Shown one piece after another: positions 25,111 to 33,668 of a stretch of 64,000 bases of DNA (its first letter is position 1; every line of letters starts with the position of its first letter). The position numbers and the translations under genes are program-made. The stretch is from contig JACPEA010000011.1 in the NCBI GenBank assembly GCA_016183765.1, positions 62,001-126,000 on the forward strand. The letters are read 5' to 3'. This DNA is from Bacteroidota bacterium (GTDB taxonomy: Bacteria > Bacteroidota > Bacteroidia > Chitinophagales > Chitinophagaceae). The notes under the pieces are model-generated. The model saw only the letters and a list, made by a program, of their open reading frames with translations. It did not search any database and was not told the DNA's origin.

Positions 25111-25977
25111 ATGAAACAGATTATCATGGCAGCAGCCTGCCTGGTGGTTACCAGCATCGGCTTTGCACAAACAGACAGTACGGCAAAAAACGCAGATACC
25201 ATTAAAGTGGGCAACTTCGTCATCATTAAAAAGAAAAATGCCGGTACCTATTCGGAGGATACCGAGAAAAAACGCGGGTCGCTGGAATACAGCATCGAGC
25301 GCCGCACCCGTAGAAGAAGTAATATCAGCACCAACTGGTGGATCATGGACCTTGGTTTCGCCAATATGCGCGACCAGACAGACTATACCGCTGCACAGGC
25401 CGGTGGCTATTTTAGAACTCTGCGTGCTGCAGACGGACAGGTAACACAAAACAGCTATAAACTCATCAACGGAAAATCCAGCAACGTGAATATCTGGTTC
25501 TTCATGCAGAAAGTAAACCTGTATAAACATGTGGTGAACCTGAAATACGGGCTGGGACTGGAAATGTATAATTTCCGCTATGATACCAGGTTAAGTTACC
25601 GGAAAGATCCCACTCCTTATGTATTCAACGACTCGATCAGTTTTACCAAGAACAAATTATATGTGGAATACCTGACCATCCCGGTGATGCTGAACATTAA
25701 CACCACGCCCGACAGTCGCAGGGGCTTCAGCTTCAGTGCCGGTGTCAGTGCGGGGTACCTTACCAACAGCCGCAACAAGCAGGTTAGCGGGGAGCGTGGC
25801 AAAGAAAAGATCAAGGGTAATTTTAATTTTGAAAACTGGCGCGTAGCGCTGATCGGCGAAATGGGCCTCGGACCTGTACGCCTCTACGGAAGCTATAGCC
25901 TGAACCGCTTACAGAAAGAGGTTACCCGTGTAGAACAATATCCATACACCGTGGGTATCCGCTTCAGTAACTGGTGA
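25111..25977 (+). CDS. PorT-like outer membrane beta-barrel protein
   Basis: The 288-residue protein has a signal peptide ending SIGFAQ (about residue 20). After a basic linker it shows repeated amphipathic strands with aromatic ends (NIWFFMQKVNLYKHVVNLKYGLGLEMYNF) and ends in VGIRFSNW, as outer membrane barrels of the PorT/Bbp type do. It is 17 bases after the anti-sigma gene and probably is a target or signal input of that sigma unit. Function beyond membrane location is unknown. Confidence 0.8.
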   Translation: MKQIIMAAACLVVTSIGFAQTDSTAKNADTIKVGNFVIIKKKNAGTYSEDTEKKRGSLEYSIERRTRRRSNISTNWWIMDLGFANMRDQTDYTAAQAGGYFRTLRAADGQVTQNSYKLINGKSSNVNIWFFMQKVNLYKHVVNLKYGLGLEMYNFRYDTRLSYRKDPTPYVFNDSISFTKNKLYVEYLTIPVMLNINTTPDSRRGFSFSAGVSAGYLTNSRNKQVSGERGKEKIKGNFNFENWRVALIGEMGLGPVRLYGSYSLNRLQKEVTRVEQYPYTVGIRFSNW

Positions 25978-26011
25978 TCAGGATCGTTTTATTTCTCATG
26001 TTACACATTCG

Positions 26012-26040
26012 GCGCCGCCTTTCCAGGTGGCGCTTTCGTT
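26012..26040 (+). terminator. Terminator of the sigma-factor operon
   Basis: An 8-base stem with one mismatch (26012-26019 with 26026-26033) is followed by a short T-rich stretch, 34 bases after the barrel gene. Confidence 0.5.
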
Positions 26041-26177
26041 ATGGCAGGATTAAAACAAAACCGATGGTTAGCATTTTCTTAATTCGCTGCATGAGGATTC
26101 CGGCATTAACTTAATTTTTGGTGAATTAACCATACTACAACACTCCGATCATATAGGTTGCAGCAAATCTAAGCCGC

Positions 26178-26717
26178 ATGAAAAAAAGCCTGTACCTCTC
26201 CGTACTCGGTATGATCACGCTTACCCAGACCTCTTTCAAGAAGATCCCCCCAGGCGGCAGGTACGCAACGGCCCACACCTATTATATCCTGATCGAAAAG
26301 AAGAAATACCTCATGCGCCTTTTCGATTCAAGTGGCGAACGGATCGTGACCTACCCGGTTGTATTCGGTAACAAGGACCTGGGCGATAAAATGATGCAGG
26401 GCGACCGCAAAACACCCGAAGGCATTTTCCATATCTCCCTCAAACGCAGGCATGATAAATGGAAAGCTTTCCTGGCCATCGACTACCCCAATGCCGACAG
26501 CTACCGGAAATTCAACGAAAGAAAAGCAAGAGGCCTCATACCTGCTACCGCACAGATAGGCGGGGGCATTGGCATACACGGCACCTGGCCGCAGGAAGAT
26601 TTCGTGATCGACCAATACCAGAACTGGACAGAAGGATGCATCAGCACCAAAAATGTCTATATCCAGGAAATATTCGGGTTATTACCGGTGGGGACGAGCG
26701 TGGAAATAAGACCGTAG
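26178..26717 (+). CDS. L,D-transpeptidase (YkuD) family protein
   Basis: The 179-residue protein has a signal sequence (to about residue 20) and a YkuD domain with GDRKTPEGIFHIS, IGIHGTW (catalytic His) and NWTEGCISTKN (catalytic Cys in GC). L,D-transpeptidases make 3-3 crosslinks in peptidoglycan or attach proteins to it. The family is common in Bacteroidota, but the substrate here is not known. The TAG stop codon opens the family A palindrome that ends at the serS stop codon. Confidence 0.88.
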   Translation: MKKSLYLSVLGMITLTQTSFKKIPPGGRYATAHTYYILIEKKKYLMRLFDSSGERIVTYPVVFGNKDLGDKMMQGDRKTPEGIFHISLKRRHDKWKAFLAIDYPNADSYRKFNERKARGLIPATAQIGGGIGIHGTWPQEDFVIDQYQNWTEGCISTKNVYIQEIFGLLPVGTSVEIRP

Positions 26718-26830
26718 GAACAGAAGAACAGATGAACAAGGAACCGAAGAACAGATGACTATTGATTAGATAGTCACTCAATAGTCGCCACCCTCATCTG
26801 TTCCTTGTTCATCTGTTCTTCTGTTCCCTA
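26715..26830. repeat. Family A palindrome spanning two convergent stop codons
   Basis: The perfect 28-base arms (26717-26744 with 26800-26827) run right up to both stop codons: the TAG of the L,D-transpeptidase gene (26715-26717) and the TAG of serS (26828-26830 on minus). Inside lie more pairs, CAGATGA/TCATCTG and GACTATTGA/TCAATAGTC. The long hairpin works in both directions and is probably the shared terminator. The arms are built from GAACAGA- and GAACAAG-type units. Confidence 0.8.
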
Positions 26831-28096
26831 GATTTTCTCAGCTCCGAAATAGCTGTGCAGCACTTCGGGTAATTTAATGCCTTCGGCTGTCTGGTTATTC
26901 TCAAGCAGGCAGGCCACGATCCTGGGTAATGCCAGTGAACTTCCGTTGAGCGAGTGGGTGAGCTGTGTTTTGCCCTCCGCATCTTTGTAACGGCATTTCA
27001 TGCGGTTGGTCTGGTAGCTTTCAAAATTGCTGACACTGCTTACTTCCAGCCAGCGCTCCTGGGCGGCGCTGAACACTTCAAAATCGTAGGTAATGGCGCT
27101 GGTAAAACCCATATCGCCGCCACATAAACGAAGGATCCGGTAAGGCAGTTGCAGGGATTGCAACAATTTCTCTACATGCGCCACCATCCCGTCCAGCACG
27201 GCATAACTGGTTGTGGGTTCAACGATCTGGATGATCTCCACTTTTTCAAACTGGTGTACACGGTTCAGTCCGCGCACATCCTTACCAAAGCTGCCCGCCT
27301 CTCTTCTGAAACAGGGCGAGTAAGCGGTCATTTTCACAGGCAGTTCCTCCATTTTCAGGATGGTATCGCGGTAAATATTGGTAACCGGCACTTCTGCGGT
27401 AGGTATCAGGTAAAAATTATCGGCCGTGGCGTGGTACATCTGTCCTTCCTTATCAGGTAGCTGGCCGGTGGCAAAAGCACTGGTTTCGTTCACCATAAAA
27501 GGAGGCAGGTATTCGGTGTAACCGGCAGCCGTATTGAAATCGAGGAAATACTGCACCAGCGCACGCTGCAGTTTGGCGCCCTTGCCTTTGTACAGCGGAA
27601 AACCGCTGCCGGTGATCTTGGCGCCGGTTTCAAAGTCCACCAGGTCGTATTGTTTGATCAGGTCCCAGTGTGGTACTGCTTTTTCGGGTAACTGTGGTTT
27701 CACGCCCCCTTCTCTCACCACCACATTATCTTCCGGGCTACGGCCTTCTGGTACCTGGGGAGAGGGTAGGTTAGGTAATATAACGATGGTATCCTGCAGT
27801 TCTTTTTCTATGCTGGCCATCTGTTCTTTCAATGGTTCCAGCGTGGCTTTCCAGCTGGCCACATCCAGCTTCAGGGTTTCGGCCCCTTCTTTGTTACCCT
27901 GCGCCATCAGTTTACCGATCTCCCTGGAAGCACTGTTCACTTTGGCCTGGGTGGTATCAAAATCCGCCTGCAATTTCTTCCGTTGATCGTCCAGGGCAAT
28001 AATGGTATCTACCAGCTGGAGCTGGTTAAAATGTTTTACTGCCAGTCTTTTTTTAACTTCTTCCGGATTGCCTCGCAATACACTCACTTGTAACAT
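26828..28096 (-). CDS. serS: Seryl-tRNA synthetase
   Basis: The 422-residue enzyme starts MLQVSVLRGNPEEVKKRL, the usual SerS opening; an in-frame ATG 21 bases earlier (28117) lies in the promoter. A long N-terminal coiled coil (about 25-110) that grips the tRNA is followed by class II motifs: TEYLPPFMVNE, the motif 2 loop SPCFRREAGSFGKDVRGLNRVHQFEKVE, and motif 3 NGSSLALPRIVACLLENNQ. It charges tRNA-Ser in the cytoplasm. The TATCTTTG promoter is at 28115-28122. Confidence 0.97.
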   Translation of the reverse strand: MLQVSVLRGNPEEVKKRLAVKHFNQLQLVDTIIALDDQRKKLQADFDTTQAKVNSASREIGKLMAQGNKEGAETLKLDVASWKATLEPLKEQMASIEKELQDTIVILPNLPSPQVPEGRSPEDNVVVREGGVKPQLPEKAVPHWDLIKQYDLVDFETGAKITGSGFPLYKGKGAKLQRALVQYFLDFNTAAGYTEYLPPFMVNETSAFATGQLPDKEGQMYHATADNFYLIPTAEVPVTNIYRDTILKMEELPVKMTAYSPCFRREAGSFGKDVRGLNRVHQFEKVEIIQIVEPTTSYAVLDGMVAHVEKLLQSLQLPYRILRLCGGDMGFTSAITYDFEVFSAAQERWLEVSSVSNFESYQTNRMKCRYKDAEGKTQLTHSLNGSSLALPRIVACLLENNQTAEGIKLPEVLHSYFGAEKI

Positions 28097-28114
28097 AATC
28101 AGGTCTATTTGCCG

Positions 28115-28122
28115 CAAAGATA
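28115..28122 (-). promoter_or_regulatory. Promoter -7 element of serS
   Basis: The minus strand reads TATCTTTG, 18 bases before the serS ATG. A divergent -7 element lies at 28159. Confidence 0.55.
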
Positions 28123-28158
28123 ACTTTTGCCGGTTGATGATGGCATGCTTCAGAGGTT

Positions 28159-28166
28159 TACCTTTG
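28159..28166 (+). promoter_or_regulatory. Promoter -7 element of the gene at 28175
   Basis: TACCTTTG matches TAnnTTTG and ends 8 bases before the ATG at 28175, so the mRNA would be nearly leaderless. Confidence 0.5.
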
Positions 28167-28174
28167 CCATAATT

Positions 28175-28519
28175 ATGTTTATATCAGACGATTTACAGCA
28201 AAGATGGTGGACCCTTGAGGCCAAACTGGTGGAACGATTCGGCAAAAAACCCGACCTGGAAGCCGTTTTATTCCTGATCGGCATGCAGGAAACGGGGTTT
28301 ATACAGGAAAAGATCTCCAAAGAACAGAAACAGGACCTGATGCATGTGGCCGTATGCCGGGTACTGAGCCAGAGCGGGTATTACCTGCTGGAGGGTACTG
28401 ATGAAGAGGGATGGCCCCATTACAAACAGGTAAAGGAATTACCCGTAATGGTACTACCCGAACAGGAGAACTTTATCAAAGACCATGTATTGCTCTATTT
28501 TGAGCAGGAAGGGTTTTAG
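28175..28519 (+). CDS. Conserved hypothetical protein
   Basis: The 114-residue protein reads MFISDDLQQRWWTLEAKLVERFGKKPDLEAVLFLIGMQETGF and goes on with a helical, acidic region that holds the only Cys. It has no signal or membrane segment. I recall it only as a conserved Bacteroidota protein next to serS, without known function. The start is set by the promoter at 28159; a longer TTG frame from 28127 reaches back over it. Confidence 0.75.
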   Translation: MFISDDLQQRWWTLEAKLVERFGKKPDLEAVLFLIGMQETGFIQEKISKEQKQDLMHVAVCRVLSQSGYYLLEGTDEEGWPHYKQVKELPVMVLPEQENFIKDHVLLYFEQEGF

Positions 28520-28656
28520 GGATCAAAAACAGGGAGCCGGAACGGGTATTATGGCCAGGCAAAGCCCCTCACCCCCAACCCACAGTTCCGGTCGCTATTA
28601 TTAAATTTCTCACAACCATTTTTTATCTAAATATTTGCAATACTAAAACTTACGTT

Positions 28657-29034
28657 ATGAATTTCCCTACAGATGTTCGCTACACCAAAGACCATGAATG
28701 GATCCGCCTGGATGGTACTGTTGCCACCATTGGTATCACCGATTTTGCCCAGCATGAACTGGGTGATATTGTGTATGTAGACATTAACACCATTGGCCAG
28801 AACCTGAAAGCAGAAAGCCTGTTCGGTACCGTAGAAGCGGTAAAAACCGTTAGCGACCTGTACCTGCCTGTAGAAGGAACCGTCACAGAAGCCAATCCTT
28901 TACTGGAAAAGCAGCCCGAACTGGTCAACACCGACCCCTACGGAGACGGCTGGATGATCAAACTCACCATAGCTGACCCGGCTTCCGTATCGGCCCTGAT
29001 GGATAGTGCCGCATACGCTGCCCTGGTAGGGTAA
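28657..29034 (+). CDS. gcvH: Glycine cleavage system H protein
   Basis: At 125 residues this is the standard length for GcvH. It begins FPTDVRYTKDHEWIRLDG, has the lipoylation site in GTVEAVKTVSDLYLPVEG (Lys in AVKT), and ends with GDGWMIKLTI. Its lipoyl arm carries the aminomethyl group between GcvP and GcvT (gcvT is at 10766, far away). It is a single gene with a strong terminator. Confidence 0.97.
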   Translation: MNFPTDVRYTKDHEWIRLDGTVATIGITDFAQHELGDIVYVDINTIGQNLKAESLFGTVEAVKTVSDLYLPVEGTVTEANPLLEKQPELVNTDPYGDGWMIKLTIADPASVSALMDSAAYAALVG

Positions 29035-29075
29035 TTACCCCGAAGATTTTATTTCCTGTCAACCCATATAACAGG

Positions 29076-29109
29076 GCCGCAACTTACAACAGGTAGGTTG
29101 CGGCTTTTT
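29076..29109 (+). terminator. Terminator of gcvH
   Basis: A stem of 12 or so pairs, GCCGCAAC with GTTGCGGC plus inner pairs, is followed by a run of T (29105-29109 and on). It lies 42 bases past the gcvH stop. Confidence 0.85.
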
Positions 29110-29186
29110 ATTTGATACAGAGACAGTTGTTTAACAATCCCATTTGTAAATAATTGTCTTACTTGCCGGCCTAAACAGTTTGTTCC

Positions 29187-29567
29187 TTGCGCTTTCAACG
29201 TTTTATCCCGGCCCTTCTCTGGTTGGCCCTGAGTATTGTACTGCTCTGCTTACCAGGCTCCCGTATACCCAAATATCCCTGGCTGGCCACGATACATGCC
29301 GATAAATGGATCCACATCGGGCTCTTTGGTATGCTTTGCTTTTTATTTGCATTACCCGTTCGTTCTGCTCCAATTACAGATCAGCAAAAATTAAGATGGC
29401 TGCTGCTGATCAGTCTCACGGGTATTCTATATGGAGTTTTGATAGAGTTTGTACAAAAGAACTGGGTACTGAGCCGCTCCTTCGAAATCTGGGATATCCT
29501 TGCCGACAGTGTGGGTTGTTTGCTGGCCTACCTGTATAACCGCAGTAAAATAGTGAGGAAGGGATAG
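29187..29567 (+). CDS. VanZ-family membrane protein
   Basis: The 126-residue protein has four likely membrane segments (about 8-22, 41-58, 70-88, 100-116) and the VanZ-like signature DKWIHIGLFGML followed by YGVLIEFVQKNWVLSRSFEIWDILADSVGC. VanZ-like proteins are widespread; the function is unknown outside vancomycin clusters, none of which is here. The start codon is TTG, since the only upstream in-frame choices are rare codons. Confidence 0.82.
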   Translation: MRFQRFIPALLWLALSIVLLCLPGSRIPKYPWLATIHADKWIHIGLFGMLCFLFALPVRSAPITDQQKLRWLLLISLTGILYGVLIEFVQKNWVLSRSFEIWDILADSVGCLLAYLYNRSKIVRKG

Positions 29568-29576
29568 AAAAAAATT

Positions 29577-29598
29577 GGTCCCGATAGAAATCGGGACC
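29577..29598 (+). terminator. Hairpin after the VanZ-like gene
   Basis: Nine-base arms GGTCCCGAT/ATCGGGACC with a 4-base loop, 10 bases past the stop codon. No T run follows, so ending by this hairpin is uncertain. Confidence 0.5.
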
Positions 29599-29618
29599 GC
29601 AACCAAAACTAACTGCTT

Positions 29619-29663
29619 ATGAGAAAAAATTACAAACTTATCTACGTCTTCTGCTTTACATAA
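29619..29663 (+). pseudogene. 14-codon frame like the start of a signal peptide
   Basis: ATG at 29619 reads MRKNYKLIYVFCFT and stops with TAA at 29661-29663. It looks like the first residues of a secreted protein, just after the hairpin at 29577. It may be a gene remnant cut off by a stop, or a short leader peptide. Nothing downstream continues it before the TauE-like gene on the other strand. Confidence 0.3.
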
Positions 29664-29828
29664 CACAAAACCTGTGCCACTCGTTTTTTTGTTCTGTTAA
29701 ACTCTGTTAAAGCTTTTCGGGCACTCTTCTTATAAGATACAGGATGATTATTTCCTGTTGCCTGATGCAAAGTTCTTTGTAATAGATACAATAAAGTGTC
29801 AATGGTTTAACAATAAAATGTTAAACCC

Positions 29829-30536
29829 TCAATGGCAGATAACCGCGTCGATGGAATGATTCTGGAGATAGGGACTCACATACGGAATATTCAAATTCAG
29901 TCCTCTGAGAATCAGTAAAATACCCATAGTGAACAAGACATAGGGAACCGCTTTTTTCATGGTATTGCGGGCAGAGAGACTGATCATGCTTCCAAAAAAA
30001 GAAAGGGCGAACATGGCGGGCAGGGTACCCAAACCAAATGCAGCCATGAATACAACCCCGCCATTAACCGATCCGGCAGCCAGCGCGCCTGTTATGGCAA
30101 AATAGACCATACCACAGGGTAATAAACCATTGGCAAGGCCCAATACAAACATGCCATACAGTTTTTTCTGCTGCATATAACGGGCAATAAACCGCTGTAA
30201 AGATTGAGTAAGCCCTTCAGCCCAGCGGATCCGTAAGATCTTTTTCTGAAAAAGAGAACCCACCAAAAAAAACAGGATCAATACTCCTAAAAAAACAGAT
30301 AGTGCCTGTTGCAAACCACCCAGGTATACCTGGCGCCCAACAAACCCGAACAGGAGACCCAGCAACGCGTAAGTAGTAATTCTTCCAAAATTGTAGAGAA
30401 AGATACCGACCGCTTTTTGTGCTTTGGGAAGATAGTGTACCGGCAAAGAAAAAGCAATGGGACCACACATGCCCACACAGTGAAAACTGCTCACTGCACC
30501 CAATACAAAACCTGCTATCAGCAATTGTGCGTACAT
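29829..30536 (-). CDS. TauE/SafE-like (DsbD-type) membrane protein of the cbb3 cluster
   Basis: This 235-residue protein has six membrane segments and two Cys/Pro-rich half-repeat signatures, SSFHCVGMCGP near residue 16 and GLLPCGMVYFA near residue 136. It has the pattern of the DsbD-type transporter domain usually labelled sulfite exporter TauE/SafE. Members in cbb3 oxidase clusters are thought to help copper or redox supply for oxidase assembly. It is the last gene of the cco unit, starting 3 bases after the ccoH stop. Transport of sulfite is unlikely here. Confidence 0.85.
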   Translation of the reverse strand: MYAQLLIAGFVLGAVSSFHCVGMCGPIAFSLPVHYLPKAQKAVGIFLYNFGRITTYALLGLLFGFVGRQVYLGGLQQALSVFLGVLILFFLVGSLFQKKILRIRWAEGLTQSLQRFIARYMQQKKLYGMFVLGLANGLLPCGMVYFAITGALAAGSVNGGVVFMAAFGLGTLPAMFALSFFGSMISLSARNTMKKAVPYVLFTMGILLILRGLNLNIPYVSPYLQNHSIDAVICH

Positions 30537-30539
30537 GGT

Positions 30540-30980
30540 TTAATCAACATGGATGGATTGCTCAACATAATATTTCTGATCTGCCGCCTGCCAGTTCAGT
30601 TTCAATTCGTAGGTGGTTGCTTTTACCAGTTCCTTTTTCAGGATCACCTGTCTTGCAGCAGTATCTACCTGCAGCGGTATTTTACGGTCACGTACTGCAT
30701 CCGTTTTACAGTAGAACCAGGCTTCCCCTTCCACTTTCACCCCTTTCATTTCTACGGGCAGGTCTATCATAACTGCCTCCGCATCCTGTGTCAGGGTCAG
30801 TTTCCCGGTCAGCGCTGCCACATTATTCTTACCGTCGATCCTGTCCTGGTAACGTAACTCATCTTTATAATAATCCTTACTCACCAGTTCATACTTCGTA
30901 TTCACGGCCTTGTACACAAGTGTACCCATCAGCAAGGCAAATGCAATAAAAACAAATACCAGTTTATTTCCCCAGTTCAT
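30540..30980 (-). CDS. ccoH: FixH/CcoH cbb3-oxidase assembly protein
   Basis: The 146-residue protein has one N-terminal membrane helix (about 5-25, KLVFVFIAFALLMGTLVYKAV) and a periplasmic beta domain with KDYYKDELRYQDRIDGKNNVAAL. This is the FixH family. FixH works with the copper ATPase CcoI in building the oxidase. It lies 16 bases after ccoG and 3 before the TauE-like gene, all on minus. Confidence 0.9.
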   Translation of the reverse strand: MNWGNKLVFVFIAFALLMGTLVYKAVNTKYELVSKDYYKDELRYQDRIDGKNNVAALTGKLTLTQDAEAVMIDLPVEMKGVKVEGEAWFYCKTDAVRDRKIPLQVDTAARQVILKKELVKATTYELKLNWQAADQKYYVEQSIHVD

Positions 30981-30996
30981 GTTACAGTTTTACAAA

Positions 30997-32409
30997 TTAG
31001 TTTGCCGGACCCAGGAAATTGCTTTTCATGGTAACCACTTTTTTATCGGCGATATACAGTCCCAGTTTCACCTCGGTTTTACGACTGTGTATGCGCGTTT
31101 TGGGTAGTACCACAAAAAAGGAGCCTGCACCCTGTCCTTCTTTTTCTACGGCAATATAAGATTTACCAATGATCTCCACTTTTCCATCTCCCCCCTCCAG
31201 TTTAACAACAACCTGTGCGGGTTCAATGGTCTTGTTCACCATTTTGATATTGTAGAGATTAGAGATACTGTCTGTCCCACGCTCCTGATAAAGAATACCC
31301 GGTGTACGCATGATGGTGGCATCTATATCTTTTCTGCTGAGCAGCAATATGGTAAGCGCGCATAATACCAAAGCGCATAATCCGGTATACAGCTTCATGC
31401 GGACAGTATAATGCAGCGGTTCGCCGTTGGCGATCGAATTCTCCGATGCATAACGGATCAGACCACGGGGCCTGTCCAGTTTATCCATGATGTTGTCACA
31501 GGCATCGATACAGGCGGTACAACCCACACATTCCATCTGAACGCCATTACGGATATCGATACCGGTTGGACAAACTTTTACGCACTGGTGGCAATCGATA
31601 CAATCACCCAGGTTCTCATCATGCGATTTTTTGGCATTGCCCCTGGGTTCTCCCCGTTTGTAATCGTATGCCACGATCATTGAGTTCTTGTCGAGCAGCA
31701 CACTCTGCAAACGGCCGTAAGGACATACCACGATACAGGCCTGCTCGCGGAAAAAAGCATACACTGCATAGAACACGGCACTGAATGCAAGGATGGAGGA
31801 AAATCCAACAATATGCTGACTTACTGGTTCAGTAATGATCTTCTCCAGCTCATCCATACCTATCACATAGGCAAGAAAGAAATTGGCGATAACAAAAGAG
31901 AGCAGGTAAAACGCCAGGTGTTTTGCCCCCACTTTGAGGATCTTACTGCTTGTCCAGGGAGCATTGTTCAGCATTCTCTGTGCAGCGGCATCACCCAGGA
32001 TCCAGAACTCCACTTTACGGAACATCATTTCCATGAAATTGGTCTGGGGACAGGCCCAGCCACAGAATAAACGGCCGAAGGCTGCGGTGAACAGGATGAT
32101 GAAGAACACAAAAGTGAGCGTCGTGATCCCGAAAATGAAAAAATCCTGGGGCCAGAAGATCTTACCAAAGAGGATGAATTTAGCCTCGGGAATATTGAAC
32201 ATGAAAAAAGGCCGCCCATTGATCTTCACAAAGGGCAGCCCGAAGAAAATAATAAAATAAAGTACACTCAACCAGGTCCGGATATTATAGAACTTCCCTT
32301 TCGGTTTTTGTGCGTAGATCCATTTCCGTTTGCCACTCTCATCTACTGTCGCAATCCGGTCGCGAAAATTTTCACTCAATAGTTCATTGGTATGCTTTAT
32401 CTCACTCAT
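30997..32409 (-). CDS. ccoG: cbb3-oxidase accessory ferredoxin-like protein CcoG
   Basis: The 470-residue protein has about five membrane segments in the first 340 residues. Two 4Fe-4S sites follow, CIDCHQCVKVCP and CVGCTACIDAC, then a C-terminal Ig-like domain facing outward. CcoG is reported to reduce copper(II) so that CcoI and partners can load the oxidase. It is in the expected place between ccoP and ccoH, 17 bases before ccoH. The match is full length. Confidence 0.95.
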   Translation of the reverse strand: MSEIKHTNELLSENFRDRIATVDESGKRKWIYAQKPKGKFYNIRTWLSVLYFIIFFGLPFVKINGRPFFMFNIPEAKFILFGKIFWPQDFFIFGITTLTFVFFIILFTAAFGRLFCGWACPQTNFMEMMFRKVEFWILGDAAAQRMLNNAPWTSSKILKVGAKHLAFYLLSFVIANFFLAYVIGMDELEKIITEPVSQHIVGFSSILAFSAVFYAVYAFFREQACIVVCPYGRLQSVLLDKNSMIVAYDYKRGEPRGNAKKSHDENLGDCIDCHQCVKVCPTGIDIRNGVQMECVGCTACIDACDNIMDKLDRPRGLIRYASENSIANGEPLHYTVRMKLYTGLCALVLCALTILLLSRKDIDATIMRTPGILYQERGTDSISNLYNIKMVNKTIEPAQVVVKLEGGDGKVEIIGKSYIAVEKEGQGAGSFFVVLPKTRIHSRKTEVKLGLYIADKKVVTMKSNFLGPAN

Positions 32410-32427
32410 CTTATCTGATGGCCACTG

Positions 32428-33639
32428 TTATTTTTTGTCAGCAGCCGGTTGTTGTGTTTTTGCAGAATCTGCGGCAGCCGGAGCGGCGGCAGCACCTGCA
32501 TTCTCTTCATACAGCGGGCCTTGTGGTTCTTTGCCTTTAGCTGGTTTTGAACCTCTCAATGATTTTACAAAACTTGCCAGCTGGGCAATCTGTACAGGAG
32601 AATAATCATCCTGCCAGCTCTTCATACCTTTTTCGGGCCAGCCGTATTTGATGGTTTTAAAAATATCCTTGATGCTTCCGCCATGGATCCAGTAATCATC
32701 AGTAAGATTGGGGCCCACGGAACCGCCGCCATCTGCCAGGTGGCAGGCTGCGCAAACGGTGGTGAAGATCTTCTTACCTGCTTCCAGGGTGGCCGCATCT
32801 GACTGGTAAGTTACTGTATTCTCGTCTACCTTACTGGCAGACTTTTTGAGGTAATCTTCCTTCTGGGCTTCTGCAGCCTGCATAGCTATCTGCAGTTCTT
32901 CTTTGGGCAGCGGGGCCGTATGTGCCACGTGGTAACGGTACAGGTAAACGCCGGCAACCACGATACAAATATAGAACCCGTATAACCACCATGGCGGTAA
33001 ACGGTTATCCAGTTCGCGGATACCGTCGTAGTCATGGCCCAGGTCTATGTTTGCTTCTTCCTGTATGGGGCGGAGGCTGTTGATTTTATCCCACCAGGCG
33101 CTCCAGCTGAATGCGGGTTTTACCACCACTTCACCGGAAACAGAGATGGTGGCTGCTTCTTTGGCCAGCAATAATTTCAGGTTATACAGCAGCGTGAACA
33201 AAATGATCAGCTCAATAAAGATTACGGAGATCAATGCATAAAATGCTGTAGCCGATAACCCGCCATAATTATCTGCTGCAGGCGCTGCGGCAGCAGTAGC
33301 GGTTGCGGCAGTAGCTGCATCCTGCGCAAACAAAGGAGTGCTGAGTAAACAAACCACCAGCAGGCTGAGCAGTTTACCCGGGCCACTGTGTACCGCATTT
33401 TTGGCGTCTTTGTATCGCTGCAGGAATAACTGGGCCGCACCCATCACCACATTGGCCAGTAAGGCAATGATCAGCAGCAGGCCAATGATAACGAATATCA
33501 GGACCTGTGCCATGGGTTTGGACATTTCGGATGGTACCGGCGGACCGGCAGCAAATGCGCCGGATGGGAAAGCACAGAGTATGACCATCAGGACTGCCAG
33601 CGCATACCAGCTATATCTTTTTGCAGAAGATCTTTTCAT
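32428..33639 (-). CDS. ccoP: cbb3-type oxidase subunit III, monoheme variant
   Basis: The protein is about 403 residues from the ATG at 33639 (an ATG at 33657 adds six codons). It has a signal-like first segment, a second hydrophobic segment near 40-65, a third near 85-105 that looks like another signal peptide (CLLSTPLFAQ), and one near 140-165. The canonical CcoP N-domain (NRLPPWWLYGFYICIVVAGVYLY) follows, then a single heme c site CAACH. Usual CcoP has two CxxCH sites, so this is a one-heme form. The extra N-terminal 130 residues are unusual. Ala/Pro-rich tails end the protein. Confidence 0.9.
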   Translation of the reverse strand: MKRSSAKRYSWYALAVLMVILCAFPSGAFAAGPPVPSEMSKPMAQVLIFVIIGLLLIIALLANVVMGAAQLFLQRYKDAKNAVHSGPGKLLSLLVVCLLSTPLFAQDAATAATATAAAAPAADNYGGLSATAFYALISVIFIELIILFTLLYNLKLLLAKEAATISVSGEVVVKPAFSWSAWWDKINSLRPIQEEANIDLGHDYDGIRELDNRLPPWWLYGFYICIVVAGVYLYRYHVAHTAPLPKEELQIAMQAAEAQKEDYLKKSASKVDENTVTYQSDAATLEAGKKIFTTVCAACHLADGGGSVGPNLTDDYWIHGGSIKDIFKTIKYGWPEKGMKSWQDDYSPVQIAQLASFVKSLRGSKPAKGKEPQGPLYEENAGAAAAPAAADSAKTQQPAADKK

Positions 33640-33668
33640 ATCAGGTGTTTTAAACATAATTCAGTTAG

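Noticed and set aside
29829-30536. Sulfite exporter as a true function
   Set aside because: The place at the end of the cbb3 operon and the Cys motifs fit the DsbD-type assembly proteins better.
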